Origin: Nitrospina sp.
Lineage (GTDB): Bacteria > Nitrospinota > Nitrospinia > Nitrospinales > VA-1
Direction of reading: 5' to 3'
NCBI GenBank assembly: GCA_018697205.1
Contig: JABHTG010000072.1
Location: 1 to 55,385 of the forward strand
Length of the DNA stretch: 55,385 nt
Shown: one piece after another, positions 25,164-33,926 of the stretch
How the letters are laid out: every line of letters starts with the position of its first letter
Position numbering within the stretch: position 1 is the stretch's first letter
Notes under the pieces: generated by a model
What the model was told of the DNA's origin: nothing
The model's database searches: none
Seen by the model: the letters and a program-made list of their open reading frames with translations, nothing else
Translations under genes and position numbers: made by a program

Positions 25164-25733
25164 TTACTTTTTGGATTCTTCTTTTGCGTGAGACGTTTCT
25201 GGCGTGGAGTTAAGTTTTTCCAACTCGTATTTGGCAACCAAGGCATCAAGTTTTTTTTTGAATGAATCAGATTGCATGATTTTCTGGGTCCACTCACTTC
25301 CGACTAGCCCTGCTTCTTTACTTATAGCAGGCATTTTTTGTTTCCATTCAACCCAGAATGGTGTTGAGAACATTTTAATTAATTGCTTGATTACATCATG
25401 AGTCATATTCCTGTCATAGACTAAGACCACCTGGTCTATTAGTATTTTCATCTCTTCTTTATCGGTCAATTTATTTAAATCATTCCAAAATTGGTTTGGA
25501 ACTTTTGGATACGTGAGGGAGATAACTCTTGCATAGGAGCTAGTGACACCGTCTTGTATGTAATTCATTTGTTCTAGGAGACCAGAAACTTCTAAAAGTT
25601 TTAAAATATCACGATTTTTATCTAATGAGGAGTCTGTTTCTGCAAATACAATCGAACAACTTAGGAGGAGGCTCCCTATTAATAAGGTTAAAATTAATGG
25701 GTGATTGTTAGGGTTTTTTTCTCTAAGTTTCAT
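25164..25733 (-). CDS. DUF2059 family periplasmic protein
   Basis: About 189 residues from the ATG at 25733. The frame opens 13 codons earlier at 25772, but the later ATG places a signal peptide (ending SIVFAE) properly. The body is helical: LKLLEVSGLLEQMNYIQDG, then VLVYDRNMTHDVIKQLIKMF and TPFWVEWKQKMPAISKE, the DUF2059 pattern. The role of this family is unknown. It appears to be the first gene of the Lol-like operon. Confidence 0.75.
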   Translation of the reverse strand: MKLREKNPNNHPLILTLLIGSLLLSCSIVFAETDSSLDKNRDILKLLEVSGLLEQMNYIQDGVTSSYARVISLTYPKVPNQFWNDLNKLTDKEEMKILIDQVVLVYDRNMTHDVIKQLIKMFSTPFWVEWKQKMPAISKEAGLVGSEWTQKIMQSDSFKKKLDALVAKYELEKLNSTPETSHAKEESKK

Positions 25734-26060
25734 AATAGTAGTAGTAATAATTTTTTTCGTGTGATTGTACATCGTGACACATTCTGATGTAAATTATTTA
25801 TAATTTTTATGCAAATAATAAAATTTTGTAGTTAAAAATCTTAATGAAGTAGTTTTAATTTAGAAAACCTTGAGGCATGATTCATAGATACGATATATAA
25901 CTAATTAAAATATATATCGAATGAACTTTTTTAGAATAGTCGTGAGGATCAATCAGCGTTACTGGATAGAAAATTTATAATTCTGTGGGACTCAGGAGTT
26001 TAACTTTGAAATCACATTATAAAATTAACTATCAAGCAATTAGTGGGGTGTAATTTTATT

Positions 26061-26240
26061 TTAGTCGTTTTCAATTTTTAGCCAACGTTCTTCTACATCT
26101 GTGTTATAAATTCTAGAAAAAATTTTTCGATTGTTTTCAAGAACTTCTTTTTCAAAATCTTTGGCCCACTGAAAGGGATTATAACTCATATTATTGGACT
26201 GAGGTCTGATTGGATTATTCTTCCAAGTTCGGATTATCAT
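26061..26240 (-). CDS. 59-residue hypothetical protein with strong ribosome binding site
   Basis: ATG at 26240 follows AAGGAG with 8 bp spacing, a clear start. The protein is soluble and amphipathic: MIIRTWKNNPIRPQ, then NPFQWAKDFEKEVLENNRK, then VEERWLKIEND. There are no Cys or membrane helices. It has no close neighbour, and its own transcript is likely. I do not recognise the family. The strong Shine-Dalgarno and charged composition argue for a real gene. Confidence 0.55.
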   Translation of the reverse strand: MIIRTWKNNPIRPQSNNMSYNPFQWAKDFEKEVLENNRKIFSRIYNTDVEERWLKIEND

Positions 26241-26750
26241 GTTTTATACTCCTTGGTTACTATAGTTAAAAAAATATTGTCGTTTCGTATAAAAACTATC
26301 CCTAATAAAGAATACTCTCAAAAAACCTTTCGTTTTTTTGAGACAATAACTAAAGGATAATTTAGTAGTTCTTTATTCCTTAAATTACTAGTTGCAGCTA
26401 GACGAATGTATACAACCTATAGGTTATGCAAATGCCATACCATGCTTTTTTATTTTTATAAAAATTCATAAGTAATTTTATATTATGACTTTAAAGACCA
26501 TTGTGGTGAAATTATTGGCATCAAGTTAGTCAAAATTTCACGCCAATAAAAGGTCTAAAAATGGTATTTTGACGTCCGTATAGAGTTGTTTAACTAAGGC
26601 AGTATATTTATTTTAGACCGTGATTTGAGGAATTCATATTGAAGCAATAGAGATAAAGCGTCATCTAGAATTTTTCTATTTACAATTGGTTTGTGTGTAT
26701 CTTTCTATTTCTTAGAATAATAATAGCTAAAATTAAAAATCATATTTTAG
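26241..26750. other. 510-bp gap with an AT-rich hairpin
   Basis: No convincing gene on either strand. At 26317-26342 a 9-bp stem (CTCAAAAAA and TTTTTTGAG) encloses a short loop; it could be a weak bidirectional terminator, but the stem is almost all A-T. A second loose dyad, TATTGGC and GCCAATA, lies near 26513-26550. Nothing else was seen. Confidence 0.35.
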
Positions 26751-27413
26751 ATGAATAAATTATTTCGATTAACAACTATACGAGAGAGCCGCTCTCTTAC
26801 CCTTATGGGTTGGATTGCGTTGTCTACGGCATTTAGCTTTTTTCTGATATCAATTATATTTTTTGTTCATTCTTTTTTAGCTCCAACAAAGCCCGTAAAC
26901 GGCGATATTTTAGTGGTTGAGGGTTGGTTGCCCGATTATGCGCTACAGATAGCTAAAGAAAGGTTTCAAAGGGGTAACTATAAATTGTTAGTAACAACAG
27001 GGGGGAAAATAGGAATGGGTAACCATGTATCACAATATGATACATGGGCTGACGTAGCAGCCTTAATACTAAAAGGATCTGGTATTCCGAAAAAAAAAAT
27101 TATAGCGGCTCCATTATTGCTAAATGTTAAAAAGGACAGAACTTACCACTCAGCATTGGCATCACAAAAAAAAATAAACAAAGAAGGGCTAAATGAGGCC
27201 TCAATTGATGTTGTCTCTTTAGGTGTTCATGCTAGACGCTCATGGCTTCTTTTTGAAAAAGTATTTTCCTCAGTGGATGTGGGAATAATTGCCATTAGGC
27301 CAAATAGTTACGATACATCTCGATGGTGGTTATTTAGTGAAGGTGTTCGCAGTGTTATCTCAGAATCGATTGCCTATTTATATGCTCGATTTATTTTTAG
27401 TATTTCTAAGTAA
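26751..27413 (+). CDS. YdcF/SanA-type (DUF218) membrane-anchored protein
   Basis: 220 residues. One N-terminal helix at about 21-45, then the DUF218 fold: DILVVEGWLPDYALQIAKERF, LLVTTGG, and VVSLGVHARRSWLLFEKVF. Related proteins such as ElyC and SanA act on envelope integrity, but the reaction is not established for most. The soluble part would face the periplasm. The DUF389 gene follows by 18 bp on the same strand and may be co-transcribed. Confidence 0.82.
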   Translation: MNKLFRLTTIRESRSLTLMGWIALSTAFSFFLISIIFFVHSFLAPTKPVNGDILVVEGWLPDYALQIAKERFQRGNYKLLVTTGGKIGMGNHVSQYDTWADVAALILKGSGIPKKKIIAAPLLLNVKKDRTYHSALASQKKINKEGLNEASIDVVSLGVHARRSWLLFEKVFSSVDVGIIAIRPNSYDTSRWWLFSEGVRSVISESIAYLYARFIFSISK

Positions 27414-27431
27414 ATAATTTCTTAAAATTTT

Positions 27432-28421
27432 ATGAAAATTATCGAAGTAGTTACTGACGAAACATATATTGATCGTATTAGAAATTTTGTAGAGAAAAAC
27501 GATGCTCCTGATTTTTGGATTGTTTCAAGTGAAGTTGAAGAACGTAAAGTAATTCGAGTTTTAGTCAAACCGGAGCAGAGACAAATAATTATGGATGGGC
27601 TTCAAGAAATACTTTTGACTAGTTCGACTGCTAGAGTAGTTGTTATACCAGTAGAAGCTACCTTGCCGCGAGAGGAGGAACCAGAGAAAGAACCGGAAAA
27701 AATTTCTTCAGCTGAAATAACTCGCGAAGAACTATATGACAGTATTGGTAAAAATGCTCGTTTAAATCGCACATACTTACTATTAATTTTTCTATCAACC
27801 GTTGTGGTTGCTATCGGACTTTTAAAAGATAATGTTGCTGTAGTTATTGGTGCGATGGTTATTGCACCTTTGCTTGGACCTAATCTAGCAATGGCTTTAG
27901 GTACAGCCTTGGGTGATACTGAGTTGATGTGGAAATCGTTTAAAACTGGACTAGCTGGAATGAGCTTGGCGCTAGCCTTATCTATTCTCATCGGTATATT
28001 TTGGCCTTTGAACGTTGAAAGCCGTGAACTTTTGGCACGAACATATGTTGGACTTGACTCTGCCGTTTTAGCGTTGGCATCTGGAGCAGCGGCTGTTTTA
28101 TCATTAACCTCTGGCATCCCAAGTATTCTTGTGGGAGTTATGGTTGCAGTTGCATTATTACCACCAACTGCGACTCTTGGATTAATGCTAGGTGCAGGAC
28201 AGATTAAATTAGCATACGGAGCAGCTTTTTTATTAGCAGTTAATATTGTGGCAGTAAATCTTTCCGCTAAATTAGGGTTCTTGATCCAAGGAATTAAACC
28301 AAGAACATGGCTAGAGAAACAAAAAGCTAAACAGTCGATGACGTCTTACATAATTATCTGGGTTATAACTTTAGCTACTCTTCTACTCGTTATTTATTTC
28401 CATCCTGATTTCATAAAATAA
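27432..28421 (+). CDS. DUF389 (TIGR00341) membrane protein
   Basis: 329 residues. Residues 1-80 form a small soluble alpha/beta domain (VRVLVKPEQRQIIMDGLQ). From about 115 there are six membrane helices. The hallmark GAMVIAPLLGPNLAMALGTA and the later SGIPSILVGVMVAVALLPP define DUF389. Function is unknown; it is thought to be a transporter-like protein. The charged linker EEEPEKEPEK joins the two parts. Confidence 0.9.
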   Translation: MKIIEVVTDETYIDRIRNFVEKNDAPDFWIVSSEVEERKVIRVLVKPEQRQIIMDGLQEILLTSSTARVVVIPVEATLPREEEPEKEPEKISSAEITREELYDSIGKNARLNRTYLLLIFLSTVVVAIGLLKDNVAVVIGAMVIAPLLGPNLAMALGTALGDTELMWKSFKTGLAGMSLALALSILIGIFWPLNVESRELLARTYVGLDSAVLALASGAAAVLSLTSGIPSILVGVMVAVALLPPTATLGLMLGAGQIKLAYGAAFLLAVNIVAVNLSAKLGFLIQGIKPRTWLEKQKAKQSMTSYIIIWVITLATLLLVIYFHPDFIK

Positions 28422-28457
28422 AGTTTTATAATAAGTTAATTTAAAAAAATTAATCTA

Positions 28458-29081
28458 ATGAAAATTTTATCTATTAATATTGGGTTTTTACAAGAAATGC
28501 TACGTAACGGAAGAGTTGTCAAGACAGGAATTTTTAAAAAACCGATAGAGGGCCCTATAGAAGTTAAACGACTCGGATTAGAGGGAGATCAGCAAGCAAA
28601 CAAGAAACTTCACGGCGGTGAATATAAAGCAATTTGTGTTTACCCTTCAGAATACTATGATATATGGAAAAAAGAATTAGGAAAACTAGATTTATCTTTT
28701 GGATATTTTGGTGAAAACTTCACTACTGCTGGGTTGATGGAATGGGATGTTTGTCTAGGTGACCGACTCAGTATAGGGTCAGCTCAAGTAGTTGTTACTG
28801 AACCGAGAGAACCTTGTATTACTCTTAACGCACGCCTAGACACAAAGGATTTGTCGGCACGTATTCGAAATACTGGTCGGAGCGGTTTCTATTTTTCCGT
28901 TGAGAAAGAAGGTATTGTAAAAAATGGTGATTCTATTGAATATATAACAAGAGATCAGAATAGAGTTTCCGTATCAGATTTTAACAAAATAATTAATGGG
29001 CATTTGGAGGTTGCCGATATTATTAGCCGAGCTTCTAAAATAAATATTTTGTCGCCAAGAATAAAAAAACAATTTTTATGA
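28458..29081 (+). CDS. MOSC domain protein, YiiM-like
   Basis: 207 residues. GLEGDQQANKKLHGGEYKAIC and GYFGENFTTAGL are typical of the MOSC fold that binds molybdenum cofactor. Cys in PREPCITLNARL is the expected ligand. The end KINILSPRIKKQF matches the 3-alpha C-terminus. Such proteins reduce N-hydroxylated compounds such as 6-hydroxylaminopurine. No molybdopterin gene lies in the window. Confidence 0.88.
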   Translation: MKILSINIGFLQEMLRNGRVVKTGIFKKPIEGPIEVKRLGLEGDQQANKKLHGGEYKAICVYPSEYYDIWKKELGKLDLSFGYFGENFTTAGLMEWDVCLGDRLSIGSAQVVVTEPREPCITLNARLDTKDLSARIRNTGRSGFYFSVEKEGIVKNGDSIEYITRDQNRVSVSDFNKIINGHLEVADIISRASKINILSPRIKKQFL

Positions 29082-29137
29082 AGTTAAACTTATTCAAAAT
29101 TAAATAAATTTTTTAAAAATATTTTAGAGCATTTAAC

Positions 29138-29557
29138 TTACTCTCCAATTAAATGTAGATCAATTTTTCGTGTGTGAGGTTGTCTTCGATGTTCAAATAG
29201 GTAAACGTCTTGCCATGTCCCAAGTAAAAGGTTCCCTGAATTTATTGGAATTGAGACTTGGGTTTGTGTGAGAGCAGACCGAATATGTGCTGGCATATCG
29301 TCAAGACCCTCCGAGTGATGAAGGTAGTTTGAATCACCTTCTGGAACTAACTGTTGAAAAAAATTGGCTAGGTCATGCAATACATCGGGGTCTGCATTTT
29401 CCTGAATGATAATTGATGCTGAGGTATGAGGAACAAAAACTGTTAATAGGCCAGAAGAAATTTTTTGCTGTATTACCCAAGACTTAACTTTATAGGTAAT
29501 ATTATACAAACCTTTGCCTGATGTTGAAGTCGAAAATTGATGGTTTGCCTGTCGCAC
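29138..29557 (-). CDS. YjbQ/UPF0047 family protein
   Basis: 139 residues, the family's normal length. TVFVPHTSASIIIQENADPDVLHDL contains the conserved His and Glu, and LHHSEGLDDMPAHIRSAL is the second signature. E. coli YjbQ has weak thiamin phosphate synthase activity in vivo, which is why databases call the family secondary thiamine-phosphate synthase. Here the thiE homologue of the window looks TenI-like, so this gene could matter. It is a single gene facing the glutamate dehydrogenase gene divergently. Confidence 0.92.
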   Translation of the reverse strand: MRQANHQFSTSTSGKGLYNITYKVKSWVIQQKISSGLLTVFVPHTSASIIIQENADPDVLHDLANFFQQLVPEGDSNYLHHSEGLDDMPAHIRSALTQTQVSIPINSGNLLLGTWQDVYLFEHRRQPHTRKIDLHLIGE

Positions 29558-29751
29558 AGCTATTCTCGTAAAGGGTAAAACAGCCTAAAATAAAATAAAA
29601 TAGCATATATAGGCTCTCCGAACATCCAATTCAAAATAAAATATTTCAATAGAATATTCTGTAACACTGATAGGATGTACAGATCATATTTGGTATAACA
29701 TACCTTATGCTAGACGTAGTCCTTAGTGAAGCTAAAATAGGAGAGATAAAT

Positions 29752-31182
29752 ATGACAGTGCCCCTTGAAAAAGAAGTGAGCTTTCTTGAGAGTGTAAACC
29801 TTTCATTTGATAAAGCTTTGGCTACTCTAGATATTCCAGAGGGAATGGCTCAGTACATTAAAAATGTAAATAATGTTTATCAGGTTCGATTCCCAGTAAA
29901 AATTAAAGGGAAGATAGAAAATTTTGTTGGATGGAGATCTGTTCACAGCGACCATAAGCTTCCTGCTAAGGGAGGTATTCGTTTTGCACCTAATGTGAAT
30001 CAAAATGAGGTCGAAGCCTTAGCAGCGCTTATGTCTTATAAATGTGCATTGGTTGATGTTCCCTTTGGAGGATCCAAAGGAGGGTTGCTTATAGATCCAA
30101 AAAAATATGATCGTGATGCAATGGAAAAAATTACTCGCCGTTTTGCCTTTGAATTAATTCAAAAAGATTATATTGGTTCGGGTGTAAACGTTCCAGCTCC
30201 AGATATGGGGACAGGGCAAAGAGAGATGTCTTGGATAGTAAGTACATATACTGCACACCAGCCGAAAGATATAAATTATCTTGGTTGCGTTACTGGTAAA
30301 CCTGTTTCGCAGGGAGGAATTCAGGGGCGTGTCGAAGCGACTGGGCGAGGAGTTGTATTTGGGCTTCGTGAGTTTTTTCGTCATCCGGAGGGTGTGAAGT
30401 TAGCAAATCTAAAAGGAGATTCTTTAGAAGGAAAAAAAATAATCATTCAGGGGTTGGGTAATGTAGGGTATCACACTGCAAAAATTCTAGAAGAAGAAGA
30501 TGGCGCAAAGATTGTCGCCATTTTAGAATGGGATGGCGCCATCTACGATGATAATGGATTTAATGTGGAAGAGGTTTTTAGATATAAAGTAGAAAATAAA
30601 GGAAGTATCAAGGGGTTTGCAAAAGGAAAGTTTTTTAAAAACAGTGCGGAACTTCTTGAGCAAGAATGTGATATTTTAATTCCAGCTGCAATGGAAGGTG
30701 TTATTAATCAAACAAATGCTCATTGCATAAAAGCTAAGCTAATTGCTGAAGCTGCAAATGGACCGGTCACATTTAAAGCCGAAACCATTCTTCATGAAAG
30801 AGGTGTAGTGATTATCCCCGATGTATATCTTAATGCTGGAGGAGTTACTGTTTCATACTTTGAGTGGATCAAAAATCTTTCACATATTCGATTTGGAAGA
30901 ATGCAGAGACGATATGAGGATAATCAAAATAATTTATTTATAAAGGCGATTGAACAATCTGGAGAAAAACTATCAGAAGATATTAAATCAAAAATTGGAA
31001 ATGGTCCGGTTGAAATCGATTTGGTGCGGTCAGGACTTGACGATACAATGCGAATTGCTTTTCAACAAATTCATGAACGTTATTGGGCTGAGAAAAATAT
31101 AGCAAGTTACCGAGTAGCAGCAATGGCAATTTCCATAGAAAAAATTTATAACAGTTACCGAATTATGGGTATTTATCCGTAG
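29752..31182 (+). CDS. gdhA: Glu/Leu/Phe/Val dehydrogenase (glutamate dehydrogenase-like)
   Basis: About 476 residues from ATG at 29752, chosen because AGGAGA precedes it by 7-8 bp; the frame is open to 29707. Catalytic landmarks are GGIRFAPNV, MSYKCALVDVPFGGSKGG and PAPDMGTGQREMSW. The Rossmann domain starts with IIQGLGNVGYHTAKIL. It would interconvert glutamate and 2-oxoglutarate plus ammonia with NAD(P)H. Length is above the 420 usual for the short class, due to an insertion near RFGRMQRRYEDNQNN. It is followed by purM after 89 bp. Confidence 0.93.
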   Translation: MTVPLEKEVSFLESVNLSFDKALATLDIPEGMAQYIKNVNNVYQVRFPVKIKGKIENFVGWRSVHSDHKLPAKGGIRFAPNVNQNEVEALAALMSYKCALVDVPFGGSKGGLLIDPKKYDRDAMEKITRRFAFELIQKDYIGSGVNVPAPDMGTGQREMSWIVSTYTAHQPKDINYLGCVTGKPVSQGGIQGRVEATGRGVVFGLREFFRHPEGVKLANLKGDSLEGKKIIIQGLGNVGYHTAKILEEEDGAKIVAILEWDGAIYDDNGFNVEEVFRYKVENKGSIKGFAKGKFFKNSAELLEQECDILIPAAMEGVINQTNAHCIKAKLIAEAANGPVTFKAETILHERGVVIIPDVYLNAGGVTVSYFEWIKNLSHIRFGRMQRRYEDNQNNLFIKAIEQSGEKLSEDIKSKIGNGPVEIDLVRSGLDDTMRIAFQQIHERYWAEKNIASYRVAAMAISIEKIYNSYRIMGIYP

Positions 31183-31271
31183 TCTTTTTTATGGAGGTTA
31201 ATGGCGTTATTCAAGATTAATGTTATATTGGCAGCCAATCTTCTGTCTAAAAACCTATTGATAGTTTAAGT

Positions 31272-32375
31272 ATGTCTGACTCTAAAGAGAATGCCCAATC
31301 CAAATATGAAAAAAGCGGTGTCTCCAGCCGAGGAGCAGAAGATGCGCTTTCCGGCCTTCTAGAACATGTCCTTCCCACGAGAAAATTTAGCAAAGAGTAT
31401 CCATTGGCTGCCGATATTGGTTACTTTGCAAATGTTATAGATATTGGAAGAGGGCAGGGCATTGCGTTCGGTACCGATGGTGTTGGAACTAAGATTATAA
31501 TAGCTGAGCTTCTGGGTCGTTATGACACGATTGGTATCGACTGTGTTGCAATGAATGTTAACGATCTAATTTGCGTAGGTGCTAGGCCCGTAAGTATGGT
31601 TGATTATATTGGTTGCTCTTTTACTGATGCACGAATTTTTTCAGAAATTGGAAAGGGTCTTGCTGAAGGAGCTAGGCAAGGGGAAATCAGCATTTCAGGC
31701 GGTGAAATTTCTCAAATTCAGGAAATTATTAATGGAGTAGATCTTATTGGTGCATGCATAGGCCATGTTTCACTTGATAGAGTTAATACTGGAAAAGATA
31801 TTAAGCCGGGTAATATAATTATTGGCCTTGCTTCAAGTGGAGTGCACTCAAATGGGCTAACTTTAGCGAGAAAAATTTTACTTGGTGAAACACGTGAAGA
31901 ACAAGAAACGAATGTCAATAAATTTGAGGAGCGCTTGGGGCGCAGTCTTGGTGAGGAATTATTGGAACCTACTCGTATCTATGTAAAACCTATTATGGAA
32001 TTACTTGAAACGAAAGTTGACCTTAAAGCAATGGTTCATATAACAAGTGGAGGTTATAGCAATCTTAATCGTGTGGAAAATGATAACATTCGTTTTGTGA
32101 TTGATACGCCTCTTCCCGTCCCCGAGGTATTCAAACTTATTCAGGAAAGAGGGGAAGTTTCTGATGCTGAAATGTACGAGGTGTTCAACATGGGAACAGG
32201 GTTTATTATTGTTGTGAGTGGAACGGAAGAACTCAATAAAATATCAGCAGTCTGTAAAAAATATGACATAGTTACCCAAATAATTGGATCTGTTGAACCG
32301 TGCAAGGATAAAGAAGTTGCTATCCCAGAATTTGGTCTGATAGGTCGCGGGCAAAAAATCAAAAAAATCAAATAG
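31272..32375 (+). CDS. purM: Phosphoribosylformylglycinamidine cyclo-ligase
   Basis: 367 residues. PurM makes aminoimidazole ribonucleotide from FGAM with ATP in purine synthesis. The family signatures are AFGTDGVGTK, VAMNVNDLICVGARPVSMVDYIG and ASSGVHSNGLTLARK. The end EVFNMGTGFIIVV is complete. It is slightly longer than the usual 345. No other purine gene is adjacent; the usual partner purN is missing. The N-terminus (about 20 extra polar residues) is longer than in E. coli. Confidence 0.96.
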   Translation: MSDSKENAQSKYEKSGVSSRGAEDALSGLLEHVLPTRKFSKEYPLAADIGYFANVIDIGRGQGIAFGTDGVGTKIIIAELLGRYDTIGIDCVAMNVNDLICVGARPVSMVDYIGCSFTDARIFSEIGKGLAEGARQGEISISGGEISQIQEIINGVDLIGACIGHVSLDRVNTGKDIKPGNIIIGLASSGVHSNGLTLARKILLGETREEQETNVNKFEERLGRSLGEELLEPTRIYVKPIMELLETKVDLKAMVHITSGGYSNLNRVENDNIRFVIDTPLPVPEVFKLIQERGEVSDAEMYEVFNMGTGFIIVVSGTEELNKISAVCKKYDIVTQIIGSVEPCKDKEVAIPEFGLIGRGQKIKKIK

Positions 32376-32452
32376 TCTGCGGAGGGCTCTTGTATAAATA
32401 AATATTCTGACGAAAACGGCGCATTTATAAAATTCTGTATGTAAAGCTATTA

Positions 32453-33808
32453 TTAAAAAAACTTTGCACAGAAAACTAAAAAAACTGCAACTGGGGTAAT
32501 ATAGCGGATAAGCAATCCCCAAGTATATCTCCAGTGAAACTTTTTTTCATATTTTTCAATTTCTTCTTCTGCTGATTTTGTCCCCCATACCCAACCGACG
32601 AATATTGCTGTCAACATCCCCCCCAACGGTAATAAATAATTAGATGCAATATTATCGACGTGATCAAAAAAATTCATGTCAAATAGCTTAACCTCAGATA
32701 GGACTCCAAAGGAAAAGCCAGAAGGTATTCCAAAAGTAAAAATAGTGGCTGAAGTAATGAGAACAGCTTTTTTTCTACTCCATTTTCTTTGATCAATAAA
32801 ATAGGCTACGACCACTTCCAAAAGAGATATTCCCGATGTTATTGCTGCAATAGCAAGCAAAGCAAAGAAAATAATTGAAACCAGATTACCAAATGGCATA
32901 TCTGAAAAAACAGTTGGTAATACACTAAAGACAAGACTAGGTCCTTCTGTTGGCTGGAGCCCCATGGCAAATACGGCAGGAAAAATTACCATTCCGACTA
33001 ATAATGCGATCATAGTGTCAAATACAACAACATAAACAGTTGCGGAAGCTAAGTTTTCACGTTCTGAGAGATAACTTCCATAAGTGAGCATGCAGCCCAT
33101 GCCAAGACTAAGTGAAAAAAATGCTTGCCCCAATGCGATTAAAATTGTTTTGGGACCGATTTTACTAAAATCTGGTTTTAAATAAAACTCAACACCCTCC
33201 ATTGCACCTGGGAGGGTTAATGAACGAAACATAAGAATAATTAGAATAATCACCAAGGTAGGCATTAAAACTTTACAGGCCTTCTCAATTCCACCTTGAA
33301 TTCCTCGCAAAACAATACCAACGCAAATTCCCATAAAAAGAGCATGGTAAAATAGAACTTCCCATGTATTAGAAATAAAAGAACCAAAAAAATGCCCTGC
33401 TTCTTTTGAAGAAGAGAAACTAATTATTGTGTGGGTAAATGACTTAACAACATAAGCGAGTGTCCATCCGCCTACTACCCCGTAAAAGGAAAGAATAAAA
33501 AACCCAGCCACAACTCCCATGTAGCCAATTTTAACCCAATGGGTATCGGGTTTTAATGACTGAAATGCTCCAACTGGATTGAGGCTAGTTTTTCTTCCAA
33601 TGGTAAATTCGGCTAACATGATGGGAAGCCCTACTGCTATGGTGCAAAGGATATAAACTAAAACAAAAGCACCACCACCATTTTGGCCTACTATGTATGG
33701 GAATTTCCATATATTTCCAAGTCCAACGGCAGAGCCTGATGCCGCTAAAACAAAACCCAGGCGAGTATTCCATAATCCACGCGAATGTTTATGACTACTT
33801 TTTTCCAT
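32453..33808 (-). CDS. Neurotransmitter:sodium symporter (NSS) family transporter
   Basis: 451 residues with about eleven membrane helices. WNTRLGFVLAASGSAVGLGNIWKFPYIVGQNGGGAF is the SNF/NSS first-helix signature with the unwound Na+ site. Later GQAFFSLSLGMGCMLTYGSYL and the ISLLEVVVAYFID helix match. Bacterial members such as LeuT, TnaT and MhsT carry amino acids with sodium. The substrate here is unknown. It meets purM tail to tail and uvrC head to head. Confidence 0.93.
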   Translation of the reverse strand: MEKSSHKHSRGLWNTRLGFVLAASGSAVGLGNIWKFPYIVGQNGGGAFVLVYILCTIAVGLPIMLAEFTIGRKTSLNPVGAFQSLKPDTHWVKIGYMGVVAGFFILSFYGVVGGWTLAYVVKSFTHTIISFSSSKEAGHFFGSFISNTWEVLFYHALFMGICVGIVLRGIQGGIEKACKVLMPTLVIILIILMFRSLTLPGAMEGVEFYLKPDFSKIGPKTILIALGQAFFSLSLGMGCMLTYGSYLSERENLASATVYVVVFDTMIALLVGMVIFPAVFAMGLQPTEGPSLVFSVLPTVFSDMPFGNLVSIIFFALLAIAAITSGISLLEVVVAYFIDQRKWSRKKAVLITSATIFTFGIPSGFSFGVLSEVKLFDMNFFDHVDNIASNYLLPLGGMLTAIFVGWVWGTKSAEEEIEKYEKKFHWRYTWGLLIRYITPVAVFLVFCAKFF

Positions 33809-33926
33809 TACAAACGAAAGGTAGAGGTGAAGAATTCGACGGTATCGAGAAAAGTAATGTAAAATAAATTTAATGATAATTAATGAAAATTACATTTTAC
33901 CTATTCCAAAGATTTTGGAATGACCG

